Both the position numbers and the translations under genes were made by a program. DNA of 64,000 nucleotides from Pseudomonadales bacterium. Its GTDB lineage: Bacteria; Pseudomonadota; Gammaproteobacteria; Pseudomonadales; Pseudohongiellaceae. Shown here in pieces: positions 1 to 7,392 of the stretch (its first letter is position 1; the number at the start of each line of letters is the position of its first letter). The DNA is taken from contig WLWQ01000003.1 in NCBI GenBank assembly GCA_012103535.1, positions 1 to 64,000 on the forward strand, given 5' to 3'. The notes beneath the pieces were generated by a model that did not search any database, had not been told where the DNA came from, and worked only from the letters and a program-made list of their open reading frames with translations.

Positions 1-1
1 T

Positions 2-109
2 TTTGACACCTCTCCAGAGAGTTGGCTTAACCAACAGCAACAATTTGACCTTTGGCATGCAATGAATTCTGGTGAAAAAATCAAAGTTAAGAGGCTTCGT
101 GCCGCATAA
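2..109 (+). CDS. higA: HigA-family antitoxin, C-terminal fragment (cut by window edge)
   Basis: Reading from base 2 gives an open frame of 35 codons ending in TAA at 107-109. The peptide contains SPESWLNQQQQFDLWHA, which matches the end of HigA/VapI-type helix-turn-helix antitoxins (the usual pattern is 'G.SPE.WL.LQ..YDLW'). Such proteins bind their own promoter and neutralise a HigB-type mRNA-cleaving toxin, whose gene normally lies just upstream and would be outside the window. The stop codon lies inside the R'' box of the first attC-like site, the usual arrangement for an integron cassette. Toxin-antitoxin cassettes are common in large chromosomal arrays, where they are thought to limit array loss. 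The DNA-binding half is not visible, so the family call rests on the C-terminal motif only. Confidence 0.7.
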   Translation, partial: FDTSPESWLNQQQQFDLWHAMNSGEKIKVKRLRAA

Positions 110-166
110 CAAACATATCAAAAAGGATACGCGCGCTTCGCGCGCCTATTATTAAGGGCGTTATGT
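104..166 (+). repeat. attC-like integron recombination site 1
   Basis: The 63 bp site begins with R'' GCATAAC overlapping the stop codon of the antitoxin and ends with R' GTTATGT at 160-166. The centre is a GC-rich hairpin (GCGCGC TTC GCGCGC). R' differs at one position from the class-wide GTTRRRY consensus. It is nearly identical over its whole length to the site at 537-599. Confidence 0.85.
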
Positions 167-218
167 TTCTTTGTAAGCGAGATTGAAGAAAGTTGGATAA
201 TTTGGAGATACTAGAAAA

Positions 219-542
219 GTGGATTGGGTATTGTATGTAGCATTTTCCTACGCATTAACTATTTTCGCGTTTCGTAAATTTTGTAGAATATTTTATGAAG
301 CAGCAAGAAGAGCCGGGAAAAAACATACAAAGTCCCTATTCGTCGCATATTCGCCAATGGTATTGTTCATTGGACTGCCTCTAGGAATAGGCACTCTAAT
401 ACAATGCATAACAGATACTTCATCATGGACAATGTTGTTGTCAGTACTAACTTTGCCGCCTTATTTCATGTTTCTAATCTGGTACTGTAAACCTGACGAA
501 GCCGATTTAAACAGAATTTCAAACATCAAGAACGACACATAA
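219..542 (+). CDS. small membrane protein in integron cassette
   Basis: This 107-residue protein is not recognised. It has about three hydrophobic segments (roughly residues 2-18, 42-62 and 68-88) with a basic stretch around residues 29-38, so it is probably an inner-membrane protein. The start is GTG at 219, preceded by GGAG at 204-207; no better start is visible. The TAA stop overlaps the R'' box of the next attC-like site, and the previous site ends 52 bp upstream, so the gene fills one mobile cassette. No promoter is apparent; cassette genes are usually read from the array promoter or a neighbour. A role in membrane adaptation is possible but nothing in the sequence shows it. Confidence 0.7.
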   Translation: MDWVLYVAFSYALTIFAFRKFCRIFYEAARRAGKKHTKSLFVAYSPMVLFIGLPLGIGTLIQCITDTSSWTMLLSVLTLPPYFMFLIWYCKPDEADLNRISNIKNDT

Positions 543-599
543 CAAACAAATCAATAAAGACACGCGCGCTTCACGCGCCTATTATTAAGGGCGTTATGT
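537..599 (+). repeat. attC-like integron recombination site 2
   Basis: The 63 bp site has R'' ACATAAC (537-543) and R' GTTATGT (593-599), which are perfect inverted complements. The centre is GCGCGC TTCA CGCGCC. It aligns base for base with site 1, with only about six differences, which suggests recent amplification within one array. Confidence 0.88.
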
Positions 600-616
600 T
601 TCCTTTAAATTAAGCG

Positions 617-931
617 ATGACTTCTCACTACAAACAACTTGCGACCACCAGCACAATAAAATGTTTCTTATTGGTGTGGCTTACAGGCATAGTTTGGTTA
701 GTTGCAGTTTTGCTTGCGCCCGAACTGATTGAGTACACTGCAAGTTATTTTGTTGCTGGAATTGGGAGCGTGATTTTCTGGATGTGGTACTTAGCAACCA
801 AACTTCCTCGGTGCCCACAATGCGGTTTGGGTGTACTATCTCAGCGAGAAATTCACCGAGTACCACTATTTTTAAAGTGGTTTAGCACTAGATGCTCAAG
901 ATGTGGCTGGACAGGTGCGGATGATTCATAA
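617..931 (+). CDS. membrane protein with C-terminal zinc-ribbon, integron cassette
   Basis: This 104-residue protein has two hydrophobic helices (about 14-35 and 39-59) followed by a cytoplasmic tail with two CxxC knuckles, CPQCG and CSRCG, about 27 residues apart, typical of a zinc-ribbon. It resembles the small cassette-borne membrane proteins of unknown function found in marine arrays; no named family is recognised. The ATG at 617 lies 18 bp after the R' box of site 2 and has no clear Shine-Dalgarno sequence, so it may be translated poorly or by readthrough from upstream. The TAA lies in the R'' box of the next site. The metal-binding role is inferred from the cysteine spacing alone. Confidence 0.7.
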   Translation: MTSHYKQLATTSTIKCFLLVWLTGIVWLVAVLLAPELIEYTASYFVAGIGSVIFWMWYLATKLPRCPQCGLGVLSQREIHRVPLFLKWFSTRCSRCGWTGADDS

Positions 932-990
932 CAGACAAATCAAGGAGACGCCGCCTACTATCGTGGCGTCCAGATAGGAGCATGCTATGA
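926..990 (+). repeat. degenerate attC-like site 3
   Basis: R'' TCATAAC (926-932) and the following ACAAATCAA agree with the other sites, and GACGCC/GGCGTC can form the central stem. At the expected distance the R' box reads GCTATGA (984-990) instead of GTTATGT, so the crossover core has decayed. The start codon and Shine-Dalgarno sequence of the next gene lie inside the site. Confidence 0.5.
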
Positions 991-1766
991 GCCAGGCATT
1001 TGTCCCACGCATTGGAGCGGTCTTCAGTGCTGACATAGCTGTTCCTGAACACGAGCGAGAGTTGCGATTCTATTCCCGTGTACTTACCTCGGGTGATAAT
1101 CCGCTTTGGCGCGAGGATCTGATGAATAACCTGGGTACGCCAATTATCGGCTTGGGCGAACGCAATGAGGAATATGCTCATCTTCCGCTCCAATGGATGC
1201 CGCACATCCATGTTGCAGATGTGGCAGCCAGCGTGCAGCGCGCACTCGATTTGGGAGGGCATGTGCTAATGCATAGCAAGGACGAGTGGGCGGTGCTGCT
1301 TGATCCCAACGAGGCTGCGTTCGGGATCATCCCAGTTGTTCCAGCAGAGGCAATTCCTCCGGCGGATGCAGTGCCTATGGGAAGCATCCGCTGGCTTGAC
1401 CTGACAGTTTCCGACGCCTCTGCAACCCAAGATTTCTACCAACAAGTCGTTGAATGGTCAGTGGACAGCGTCGAGATGGACGACGGCGGTAATCATTACG
1501 TCGACCATAACATGCTTGGTGAAGACGGCACGCCCGTAGCGGGAATTTGCCATGCTCGTGGTGAGAATCTAGGGTTACCACCTGTTTGGATGATCTATTT
1601 GCCAGTGGGTAACTTCACTGAAAGCCTCAGCCGAGTAGAGGAAGAAGGGGGTAAAGTCATTAAGGTGAAGCAGGGAAAGGATGGTGAGTACGTGTGTGCG
1701 ACGGTTCAGGATCCGGTTGGTGCGTACTTGGGGTTGATGCCAGGAAGAGAACTTAACTACACATAA
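987..1766 (+). CDS. two-domain VOC (glyoxalase/bleomycin-resistance fold) protein
   Basis: The 259-residue protein holds two vicinal-oxygen-chelate modules, about residues 5-117 and 128-253, each with the beta-alpha-beta-beta-beta pattern. The first ends in 'WAVLLDPNEAAFGII' and the second in 'QDPVGAYLGLM', the typical last strands of this fold. VOC proteins of this size act as glyoxalases, dioxygenases or drug-binding proteins; the substrate cannot be told. ATG at 987 has AGGAG at 976-980, six bases upstream. It is longer than the other cassette genes but is followed by a good attC-like site, so it is probably a cassette too, now locked to its neighbour by the decayed site in front. It has no signal peptide and is expected to be cytoplasmic. 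Confidence 0.85.
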   Translation: MSQAFVPRIGAVFSADIAVPEHERELRFYSRVLTSGDNPLWREDLMNNLGTPIIGLGERNEEYAHLPLQWMPHIHVADVAASVQRALDLGGHVLMHSKDEWAVLLDPNEAAFGIIPVVPAEAIPPADAVPMGSIRWLDLTVSDASATQDFYQQVVEWSVDSVEMDDGGNHYVDHNMLGEDGTPVAGICHARGENLGLPPVWMIYLPVGNFTESLSRVEEEGGKVIKVKQGKDGEYVCATVQDPVGAYLGLMPGRELNYT

Positions 1767-1825
1767 CAATCAAATCAAAAAGGAGCCTGCGCTGCGCGCA
1801 GTCCCGATTATTCAGAGCGTTATGT
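1761..1825 (+). repeat. attC-like integron recombination site 4
   Basis: The 65 bp site runs from R'' ACATAAC (1761-1767, overlapping the VOC stop) to R' GTTATGT (1819-1825). The centre contains CTGCGC TGC GCGCAG. Its arms (AATCAAAAAGGAG and the ATTATTCAGAGC side) resemble sites 1, 2 and 6. Confidence 0.85.
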
Positions 1826-1849
1826 GTCTCAATCATAAAGAGTGTCTAG

Positions 1850-2158
1850 TTGGAAATTAAAGTTGATATTTTTAGAAATAAGATGGTGATCTCGGCGAAC
1901 GGTTCATCAAGAACTCTGACCCCCAAAGCCAACTTCACTACCCATCGATTGCTCGTAGGTAATTTCCACGAAGCCGAGGAGTGCCTTCGAGAAGGACTTA
2001 AAGAGATCGGTGTTCGAGGATTTCTTAGATTTAGAAAACCAATTTTGCATGTATTTCCCAAAGAGATGTCTGAAGGAGGACTCAGTAGTATTGAACAACG
2101 AGTCTACCGAGAATTGGGGCTTTGCGTAGGTGCGAAAGAAACTGTGATTCATGAGTAA
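1850..2158 (+). CDS. hypothetical protein in integron cassette
   Basis: This 102-residue protein is not recognised. It looks soluble and mixed alpha/beta, with no signal peptide or membrane segment. The longest frame begins at TTG 1850, 25 bp after the R' box of site 4. An in-frame ATG at 1883 would shorten it by 11 residues; neither has a strong Shine-Dalgarno sequence. It ends in TAA at 2156-2158. No clean attC site follows, only a 130 bp stretch with a possible relic, so this cassette may be fused with the next. The reverse strand is open over part of the same region, which lowers certainty slightly, but position directly after an attC-like site favours the + frame. Confidence 0.55.
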   Translation: MEIKVDIFRNKMVISANGSSRTLTPKANFTTHRLLVGNFHEAEECLREGLKEIGVRGFLRFRKPILHVFPKEMSEGGLSSIEQRVYRELGLCVGAKETVIHE

Positions 2159-2228
2159 CCGACACATACAAAACAGTTAAATAGGAAACAGTCAGCACTA
2201 CAATGCTAGTACTGGCCTGCGGCTATCT
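2153..2228 (+). repeat. possible relic attC site between cassettes
   Basis: The stop region reads GAGTAAC (2153-2159), similar to an R'' box. A short hairpin (CAGT.AGCA / TGCT...ACTG) lies in the middle, and GCTATCT (2222-2228) weakly resembles R'. The fit is poor and the spacing longer than in the other sites. The rest of 2159-2288 shows nothing else recognisable. Confidence 0.25.
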
Positions 2229-2288
2229 TATCAGCAAAACCAGAGTGGAGAACCTTGTACCTTAACATGGACGATATTTACCTAAGCA

Positions 2289-2600
2289 ATGATTGAGCTC
2301 AGCAATGAAACCAAAATTCGAATTAGGAAAATCTTTAGAAAGAGAGAATGGGATAGCGTAGAAGATATACTTCTTAATCGGTGTGGAGATAACTTAGGGG
2401 GAATAATGTCGTCCTATCATGAACTCGCGGAAAGAGTTCGATTTGCGGTCTTAAAATTATCCAATGGAAATCTTGCCCAACTTGAGCGACAAATTGAGGA
2501 AGCAGCAGTAGATTTTAGAGATATACTGGTAGCCGCGGGATTCGCAGAAAGAGTTGATGCACACTTAGAATGGTTGCCAACTGAAAATGACGGCACATAA
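2289..2600 (+). CDS. hypothetical protein in integron cassette
   Basis: The 103-residue product is predicted to be all-helical, charged and cytoplasmic. Its N-terminal part (IRIRKIFRKREWDSVEDILLNRCG) and the 'SSYHELAERVRFAVLKLSNGN' segment look like a small helical-bundle protein seen as a hypothetical in bacterial genomes; no function is known to me. ATG at 2289 follows a region without a clear ribosome site. The TAA at 2598-2600 is inside the R'' box of site 5, which supports its identity as a cassette gene. No signal peptide is present. Confidence 0.65.
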   Translation: MIELSNETKIRIRKIFRKREWDSVEDILLNRCGDNLGGIMSSYHELAERVRFAVLKLSNGNLAQLERQIEEAAVDFRDILVAAGFAERVDAHLEWLPTENDGT

Positions 2601-2656
2601 GCAACAATTCAATAAGGACATGGCAACGTGAGTCCCTAGTAAAAAGAGTGTTATGT
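2595..2656 (+). repeat. attC-like integron recombination site 5
   Basis: The 62 bp site has R'' ACATAAG (2595-2601, last base changed) and a perfect R' GTTATGT (2650-2656). The central stem GGCAACGTGAG is less GC-rich than in sites 1 and 2. The C-to-G change in R'' weakens one arm pairing. Confidence 0.75.
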
Positions 2657-2660
2657 TCCT

Positions 2661-3104
2661 ATGTGCTACATCATAGCTCTAAGTACTGACTCTAATGAGA
2701 ACCTGTCTGAGCTTAACGACGAAGCTTTACAATTTTCGAGTAATCTACCCTTAGCTTTGGAGAAGTTCCCGCTTTCGTTTGAGAATAAGTGGTTTGTCAC
2801 CTCAAACGGTACCTGTGGCTGCGGGTTTCGTCATCTTCACAGTTCAAGTGTTGAGTTGGGTTTTAGTGAGCCAGTAGATTGGTATCCAGAAGAATCGAGT
2901 GAGATAGAAGCCACTAAGAAATTTATCGCAGTTGCACGAAAACTGATTAAAAATGGCAATAAGGTGGATTGTGTGGATCTATGGGACCATCAAGATGCTC
3001 CTCCCTCAGACGGTAAAGTCGTAGAGATTGATCTTTCTGAAATATCGGACGAACAATTTCGATTCTTTGAAGATCATTGCTTCAGCTTTTCGGGCGGGAC
3101 ATAA
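2661..3104 (+). CDS. hypothetical protein in integron cassette
   Basis: The 147-residue product begins MCYIIALSTDS and contains a conserved-looking 'NGTCGCGFRHL' turn and a C-terminal 'FFEDHCFSF' segment. It is acidic, with no signal peptide or membrane helix, and resembles short hypothetical proteins that I associate with cassette arrays, but no named family is recognised. ATG at 2661 lies only 5 bp after the R' box of site 5, so the leader is minimal and translation probably relies on signals inside the attC site. The TAA lies in the R'' box of the next site. Cysteines at residues 2, 52 and 54 could bind metal, but this is speculative. Confidence 0.7.
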   Translation: MCYIIALSTDSNENLSELNDEALQFSSNLPLALEKFPLSFENKWFVTSNGTCGCGFRHLHSSSVELGFSEPVDWYPEESSEIEATKKFIAVARKLIKNGNKVDCVDLWDHQDAPPSDGKVVEIDLSEISDEQFRFFEDHCFSFSGGT

Positions 3105-3161
3105 CGATTAATTCAAAAAGGAAGCCTGCTTTGCGTAGCTCTAATATTCAAGGCGCGACGT
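3099..3161 (+). repeat. attC-like site 6 with lost R' core
   Basis: R'' ACATAAC (3099-3105) and the arm ATTCAAAAAGGA are intact. At the correct distance the R' position reads GCGACGT (3155-3161) instead of GTTATGT, so the crossover triplet is gone. This is the last recognisable site and probably marks the inactive right edge of the array. Confidence 0.65.
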
Positions 3162-3189
3162 CTATTCGCAACAGAAGACTGGATCAACA

Positions 3190-3495
3190 ATGACAGAGTT
3201 AGTTAGCTTTATGATAGTTTCAGGTCTAGCTGTTATTGTGTCTGTAATTGTAATCATTGATGTCTTTAAGAAAAATAGAACAGCTAAGCCTTTTCTGAAA
3301 TGGGCGCTAGTTGCGCTTTTGACGCTCGCGCAATTGTGGTGGTGGCAGGCGATTGATAACTTTGATGGAGCTTTCGGAAATAGCCCAGCTTGGGAAGCGG
3401 AAATCTTCGTGTTCTCTTCTATCGTTGTAATCTGGTTCGCTTTTCAAATAGTTGGCTTTCTAAGAACCAAGCCTGGCGCGAGAAAAAGCAAGTAG
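3190..3495 (+). CDS. small three-helix membrane protein
   Basis: This 101-residue protein has three hydrophobic segments at about residues 4-25, 36-53 and 70-91 and a basic C-terminus (TKPGARKSK), so it is an integral membrane protein with the tail probably in the cytoplasm. No family is recognised. ATG at 3190 follows the decayed attC site; no good Shine-Dalgarno sequence is visible. No attC-like site follows it, so it may be the last, trapped cassette or the first resident gene. A weak hairpin (GCAAAGGG/CCCTTGC, 3502-3525) lies just downstream but lacks a T-run. Confidence 0.65.
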   Translation: MTELVSFMIVSGLAVIVSVIVIIDVFKKNRTAKPFLKWALVALLTLAQLWWWQAIDNFDGAFGNSPAWEAEIFVFSSIVVIWFAFQIVGFLRTKPGARKSK

Positions 3496-3540
3496 TTGTT
3501 CGCAAAGGGTAATAATTTCCCTTGCTCTGAATAATTCTTT

Positions 3541-3558
3541 ATGTTAAAAAATTAACAT
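3541..3558. promoter_or_regulatory. 18-bp palindrome before the TPR gene
   Basis: ATGTTAA-AAAA-TTAACAT is a perfect 7-bp inverted repeat ending 14 bp before the proposed start of the next gene. It could be an operator or a short hairpin that affects initiation. No regulator is identified. Confidence 0.4.
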
Positions 3559-3572
3559 CTTAGAACTGGGCA

Positions 3573-4508
3573 TTGAAAGTGAACAAGAGCTCCTTGGCAT
3601 TCATTGGTATATCAATTTTAGCAGTATTGATTGTTCCTAGTATCTTATTCAATGATGTTCTGATTAATCAAAGCGATGAAATTTCGGATCCCATTGTTCC
3701 GAGCCAGTCTAGTTTGGCCTCCCTTCAAGCATCAACTCCAGAACAGAATATTCTGCAACAACAATCCAGACGACGACCAATTTTTGGTAAGTCTGTGTCA
3801 GACTCAAACAAAGAAAAAATATTAGAAAGCTTGGAACAAAACATGGTCGTAGTGCAAAAACTTATCGAAGAGGGTAACTTCGAAGATGGAGTAATTTTGT
3901 TAAATGCACTTTACGAAGAGGCAGATAGACTTTCAACCGAAGACAAAATTATCCTTTACAATATCTATGCGAAATTACTTCACGAATTGGAAATGAATAC
4001 AGACGCAATATTAGTTTATGAAGAGCTGATTTCGTTATCAGAAGTGCCAGACAATATTAAACTTGATGCTCTTAAAGAACTTGGAGAACTCTATAATAAG
4101 GAAGCGATGTACGAGAATGGACAGTTTGTCTTTGAACGTTGGATCGCAGAGAGTGACTATAATGATACTAACGTATTCAAGGGCTTATCAATTTCATTCT
4201 ATAGGCAAGGACAGCATGCTAAAGCATTAGGGCCTGCCATTGAACATGTTAGGACAGTGCAAGATAGAATAGAAGATGTGGACCGGGATACATTAGTATA
4301 TCTAAACGGATTGGCTTTTAGTACAGAAAACTGGGTAGATGCAGAGTGGATTACGAAGTTAATGATAGAACAGTTCGATACTCCGGTTGATTGGCGTAAT
4401 CTGATTGCAATCTATGATCGCATGGGAAATGAGGACGCCAAGAATAGGGCGTTTGACGCTGCTGTTGCTGCTGGAATGATCGATAAAGATGGAAACTTGA
4501 TTAGATAA
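3573..4508 (+). CDS. tetratricopeptide-repeat protein with N-terminal membrane anchor
   Basis: The 311-residue protein starts with a short basic n-region and one hydrophobic segment (about residues 8-27), read as an uncleaved signal anchor. A low-complexity Ser/Gln linker follows to about residue 75. The rest is helical repeats with TPR-like spacing, for example 'ALYEEADRLSTEDKIILYNIYAKLLHE' split over two helices and 'LSISFYRQGQHAKAL'. Such proteins act as periplasmic scaffolds. The ORF begins at TTG 3573; GTG at 3579 is an equally plausible start, and there is no ATG nearby. It converges on the quinoprotein gene downstream with only 54 bp between. It resembles the TPR partner proteins of chromosomal clusters in marine bacteria, but a partner is not evident here. 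Confidence 0.75.
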   Translation: MKVNKSSLAFIGISILAVLIVPSILFNDVLINQSDEISDPIVPSQSSLASLQASTPEQNILQQQSRRRPIFGKSVSDSNKEKILESLEQNMVVVQKLIEEGNFEDGVILLNALYEEADRLSTEDKIILYNIYAKLLHELEMNTDAILVYEELISLSEVPDNIKLDALKELGELYNKEAMYENGQFVFERWIAESDYNDTNVFKGLSISFYRQGQHAKALGPAIEHVRTVQDRIEDVDRDTLVYLNGLAFSTENWVDAEWITKLMIEQFDTPVDWRNLIAIYDRMGNEDAKNRAFDAAVAAGMIDKDGNLIR

Positions 4509-4562
4509 GTATTTTGTCCGATGCATTTTGGATTACTATTTTTTATATCGTTTCTAATCTGC

Positions 4563-6908
4563 TTACTCAGGCAATCGAAACGCAAACACATACCCACCTA
4601 AGGGATCTTCTTCATCTGCCCTCAATGGTTCGTATCCAGAACCGCGTGTAGAGTTAAAGACCGGCACAACAACAATAAGTGTTTGTTTTCCTTCCGGAGA
4701 TAGGTAAGTCATAGGCGTACCTTGTGCCGTGTAGGGAATAGAATGATTCCACAGTTCTTCGCCATTCATCAGATTTGTCGCTCTTACTGTATTGTCAAAA
4801 GTACCGGCACTGAAGATGAGACTTCCCGCAGTAGTGACAGTGCCTCCAGTTTGAGGTGTACCGACTGTCAGAGGTAATCTTGTTGGAAAATTAAGCGGTC
4901 CTGTTTCTTTGGCGGTTCCAATTGGCTTCTGCCAAAGCAGTTCTTTTGTTTCGAGGTCTACAACTCCAAGGGTGCCATAAGGTGGTTGCATGCAGGGAAC
5001 ATGCAATGGCGACATAAATCTTTGTGTGTTGTGACTGTATGGAGTGCCGAGTTGACTGCCAACGACTCCTTCGGGTAATTGATCTCTGGGTGTTAGCGTT
5101 AATTGGTTCGCCATGTATAACGGATTCACGATCATCAAATTATTAGCTTCATCGACACTGATGCTGCCCCAGTTAAAGCCACCAGTCGCTCCAGGATTTT
5201 GCAAAATTGTTCCTACACCTGGAACCGTAAAATGGCCTTCGTAACGCATCTTGCGATACTCGATTCGGCACCACATCTGATCCAAGGGGGTAATGCCCCA
5301 CATTTTGGTTTCATCCAGTTGCATGCGCCAGATTGGCAAATCCATGGTGAAGGGTTGCGTAGCGGCAACATAATCTTCCGGAACTCCCCCGGTCTGCGGA
5401 ACAGGAAGTTCCTCAATATCGAAAATTGGCTCGCCGGTTTCTCGATTCAGGATAAACACTTCACCACGTTTTGTAGGCTGAATTACTGCCTTAATCTTTT
5501 CACCGTTCTCACCGGGTAGATCAATAAGGGTTGGCTGCGATGGCACATCGTAATCCCAGATATCGTGATGCACGGTCTGATAGGACCATCGCACATTGCC
5601 GGTTGCGCCTTCGATGGCTACTACTGAACTGGCATACTCATCGCTTACTTCCATGCGTGTGCCACCAAAATAGTCTGGCGTTTCGTTGCCTGTTGGTGCG
5701 TAAATCAAACCAAGCTCTTCATCGACGCTGAACAAAGACCAGACATTCGGCGTTCCCCGGGTGTAGACCTCTCCTCTGAGGGGTTCAGTAGTAATACCCG
5801 GTCGACCCATGTCCCAGGCCCAGGCAAACTCTCCGGAAATTGCATTGAAGGCGCGCACCACACCTGAAGGTGGACCTACCGAGCGATTGTCGATGACCCA
5901 ACCACCCACCACAACATTGCCACTTACTATTCCTGGCGGTGAAGTTTGAAAGTTTGCAATACGAGGATCGTTGCCCATACCAATGGTCAGATTGATCTCG
6001 CCCTGATCACCAAAAAATGTGCAACGTTCACCAGTTAATGCATCTACCGCAATCAATCTTGCGTCGGTAGTGTTAGTGAGAATCCGAGCCTGGCAATCTC
6101 CATTGTATTCCGGCGGTGCTGCGTAATAGGAAACGCCGCGGCATCCCGTTGTGAAATAACGTGCTTGCGCTAAATGCTCCGGATCGATGAGAGGATCGAA
6201 TTGCCAGGCAAGTTCACCGCTTTCCGCATTAAGCGCGACTATTCGATTACCGCCGGTGCACATGTAGAGCAACTCACCAACCATTAACGGGGTTGCCTTA
6301 AATGCCCCTCCCGCTCCAGTGCGATAAGTCCAGGCAAGTTCCAGGTTTTCCACGTTGTTGGTGTCGATCTGATCCAGGGGAGAATAACGTGTTCCCTTTA
6401 ATGAGTTGCCATAGCTGGGCCAATCAGTTTCGGAGTTAACCGTATTGATACCGCTACGAGGAGCCATCTCTCTAACTTCAAAACCGGTGTCTTCAATAAA
6501 GACAAACACAATGATGACAATAGACAAAGGAACTACAGCTTTCGCTATTGAAGAAGAAAAGAGTGGTGGTGGATTACCCTGATAAAGACTATTACGTAAC
6601 CAGGGTGTTAAAAACCAGAGACCTAAAGCTGCCCAGGGTAATATTCGCGGCGCCAGGGCCCAGAGGTTGGTGCCCGCTTCCATAAATGACCAGGCAATAG
6701 TAAAGAACAACAAGATTCCGTAGACAAGCGACCCCTGGGGATCACCTTCCCACAATCGCCAGGCGCAATAGGCAAGCGCTACTCCTGCTAACAGGTAATA
6801 GAAAGAACCACCAAGGAATAAAAGCTGCAAGCCACCGAGAGTTAGTGGCGCAGCAATAAAGAATAACAATAAAGGGAAAACACGGAGTGGTTTGGTATTA
6901 GTTGTCAC
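4563..6908 (-). CDS. gcd: membrane-bound PQQ-dependent dehydrogenase, glucose dehydrogenase type
   Basis: The 781-residue protein has the two-part layout of quinoprotein glucose dehydrogenase: about five membrane helices in residues 10-140, then an eight-bladed beta-propeller facing the periplasm. 'DWPSYGNSLKGTRYSPLDQI' opens the propeller. The catalytic region HHDIWDYD (about residue 447) supplies the Asp base, and the Lys of 'IQPTKRGEVFILNR' corresponds to the PQQ-contacting lysine. E. coli Gcd (796 residues) oxidises aldoses and reduces ubiquinone through its membrane domain; the same electron route is likely here, but substrate is not proven. Start is GTG 6908. It is the last gene of an apparent three-gene operon (8403 to 4563), after a small secreted protein and a secreted protein of unknown function. 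Confidence 0.9.
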   Translation of the reverse strand: MTTNTKPLRVFPLLLFFIAAPLTLGGLQLLFLGGSFYYLLAGVALAYCAWRLWEGDPQGSLVYGILLFFTIAWSFMEAGTNLWALAPRILPWAALGLWFLTPWLRNSLYQGNPPPLFSSSIAKAVVPLSIVIIVFVFIEDTGFEVREMAPRSGINTVNSETDWPSYGNSLKGTRYSPLDQIDTNNVENLELAWTYRTGAGGAFKATPLMVGELLYMCTGGNRIVALNAESGELAWQFDPLIDPEHLAQARYFTTGCRGVSYYAAPPEYNGDCQARILTNTTDARLIAVDALTGERCTFFGDQGEINLTIGMGNDPRIANFQTSPPGIVSGNVVVGGWVIDNRSVGPPSGVVRAFNAISGEFAWAWDMGRPGITTEPLRGEVYTRGTPNVWSLFSVDEELGLIYAPTGNETPDYFGGTRMEVSDEYASSVVAIEGATGNVRWSYQTVHHDIWDYDVPSQPTLIDLPGENGEKIKAVIQPTKRGEVFILNRETGEPIFDIEELPVPQTGGVPEDYVAATQPFTMDLPIWRMQLDETKMWGITPLDQMWCRIEYRKMRYEGHFTVPGVGTILQNPGATGGFNWGSISVDEANNLMIVNPLYMANQLTLTPRDQLPEGVVGSQLGTPYSHNTQRFMSPLHVPCMQPPYGTLGVVDLETKELLWQKPIGTAKETGPLNFPTRLPLTVGTPQTGGTVTTAGSLIFSAGTFDNTVRATNLMNGEELWNHSIPYTAQGTPMTYLSPEGKQTLIVVVPVFNSTRGSGYEPLRADEEDPLGGYVFAFRLPE

Positions 6909-6951
6909 AACCAGATACTCAAAATGGGTGCACGTTCAGTATTTCGATAAT

Positions 6952-7392
6952 CTACGGAGCTGGAATCGCGTGCCCAATCATAGTGCTGTCTTCGATTACA
7001 GCTAGATCCATCACGTTTTGATCATCAATAAATATAAAATCTAGAGCGCCATTGTTATTGGAATCGGAATGCAGCATGACAAAAAACGGTTCTCCTGACT
7101 CCAATCCTCTATGCACCGTAATTTCTACATTCTCGTTGTTACCGTCGTGAAGAAATGTCGAAGCAACGACACGGTCGCCATTGATTGCCCCATTTTCAAA
7201 CGGATGAATGATTAAAAAGCCATTGCCTTCGATCTGAACTTCAGAAAACGTTAGCGTTCCACCATTGCGTTTAACATCTTCAACGTTGATCCAGTTGCTT
7301 TCACCATTTCCGGTTGAGATCTGGGCTTTAACAATAGCGAGGCTGCCTAACGCAGCCAGGCACAAGGTAATTACTTTGAAATTCATTTTCAT
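6952..7392 (-). CDS. small secreted protein, DUF7282-like
   Basis: The 146-residue protein has a signal peptide (cleavage probably after about residue 23, VKAQ). The mature part is a single beta-rich domain with 'GFLIIHPFENG', 'VEITVHRGLESGEPFFVMLH' (split) and 'DSNNNGALDF', the pattern of DUF7282 domains, where a C-terminal acidic DxNNNG loop may bind calcium. The function of this domain is unknown. Two ATG codons (residues 1 and 3) are possible. The start abuts the stop of the upstream gene with no gap, so the two are translationally linked, and the dehydrogenase follows 43 bp downstream. A role beside that dehydrogenase is inferred from position only. Confidence 0.7.
   Translation of the reverse strand: MKMNFKVITLCLAALGSLAIVKAQISTGNGESNWINVEDVKRNGGTLTFSEVQIEGNGFLIIHPFENGAINGDRVVASTFLHDGNNENVEITVHRGLESGEPFFVMLHSDSNNNGALDFIFIDDQNVMDLAVIEDSTMIGHAIPAP

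Noticed and set aside
888..1262. Reverse-strand frame over the VOC gene
   Set aside because: The + strand frame has two VOC domains, a ribosome site and attC-like flanks; the reverse frame has none.
3502..3525. Hairpin GCAAAGGG/CCCTTGC as a terminator
   Set aside because: The stem has a bulge and no T-run follows.
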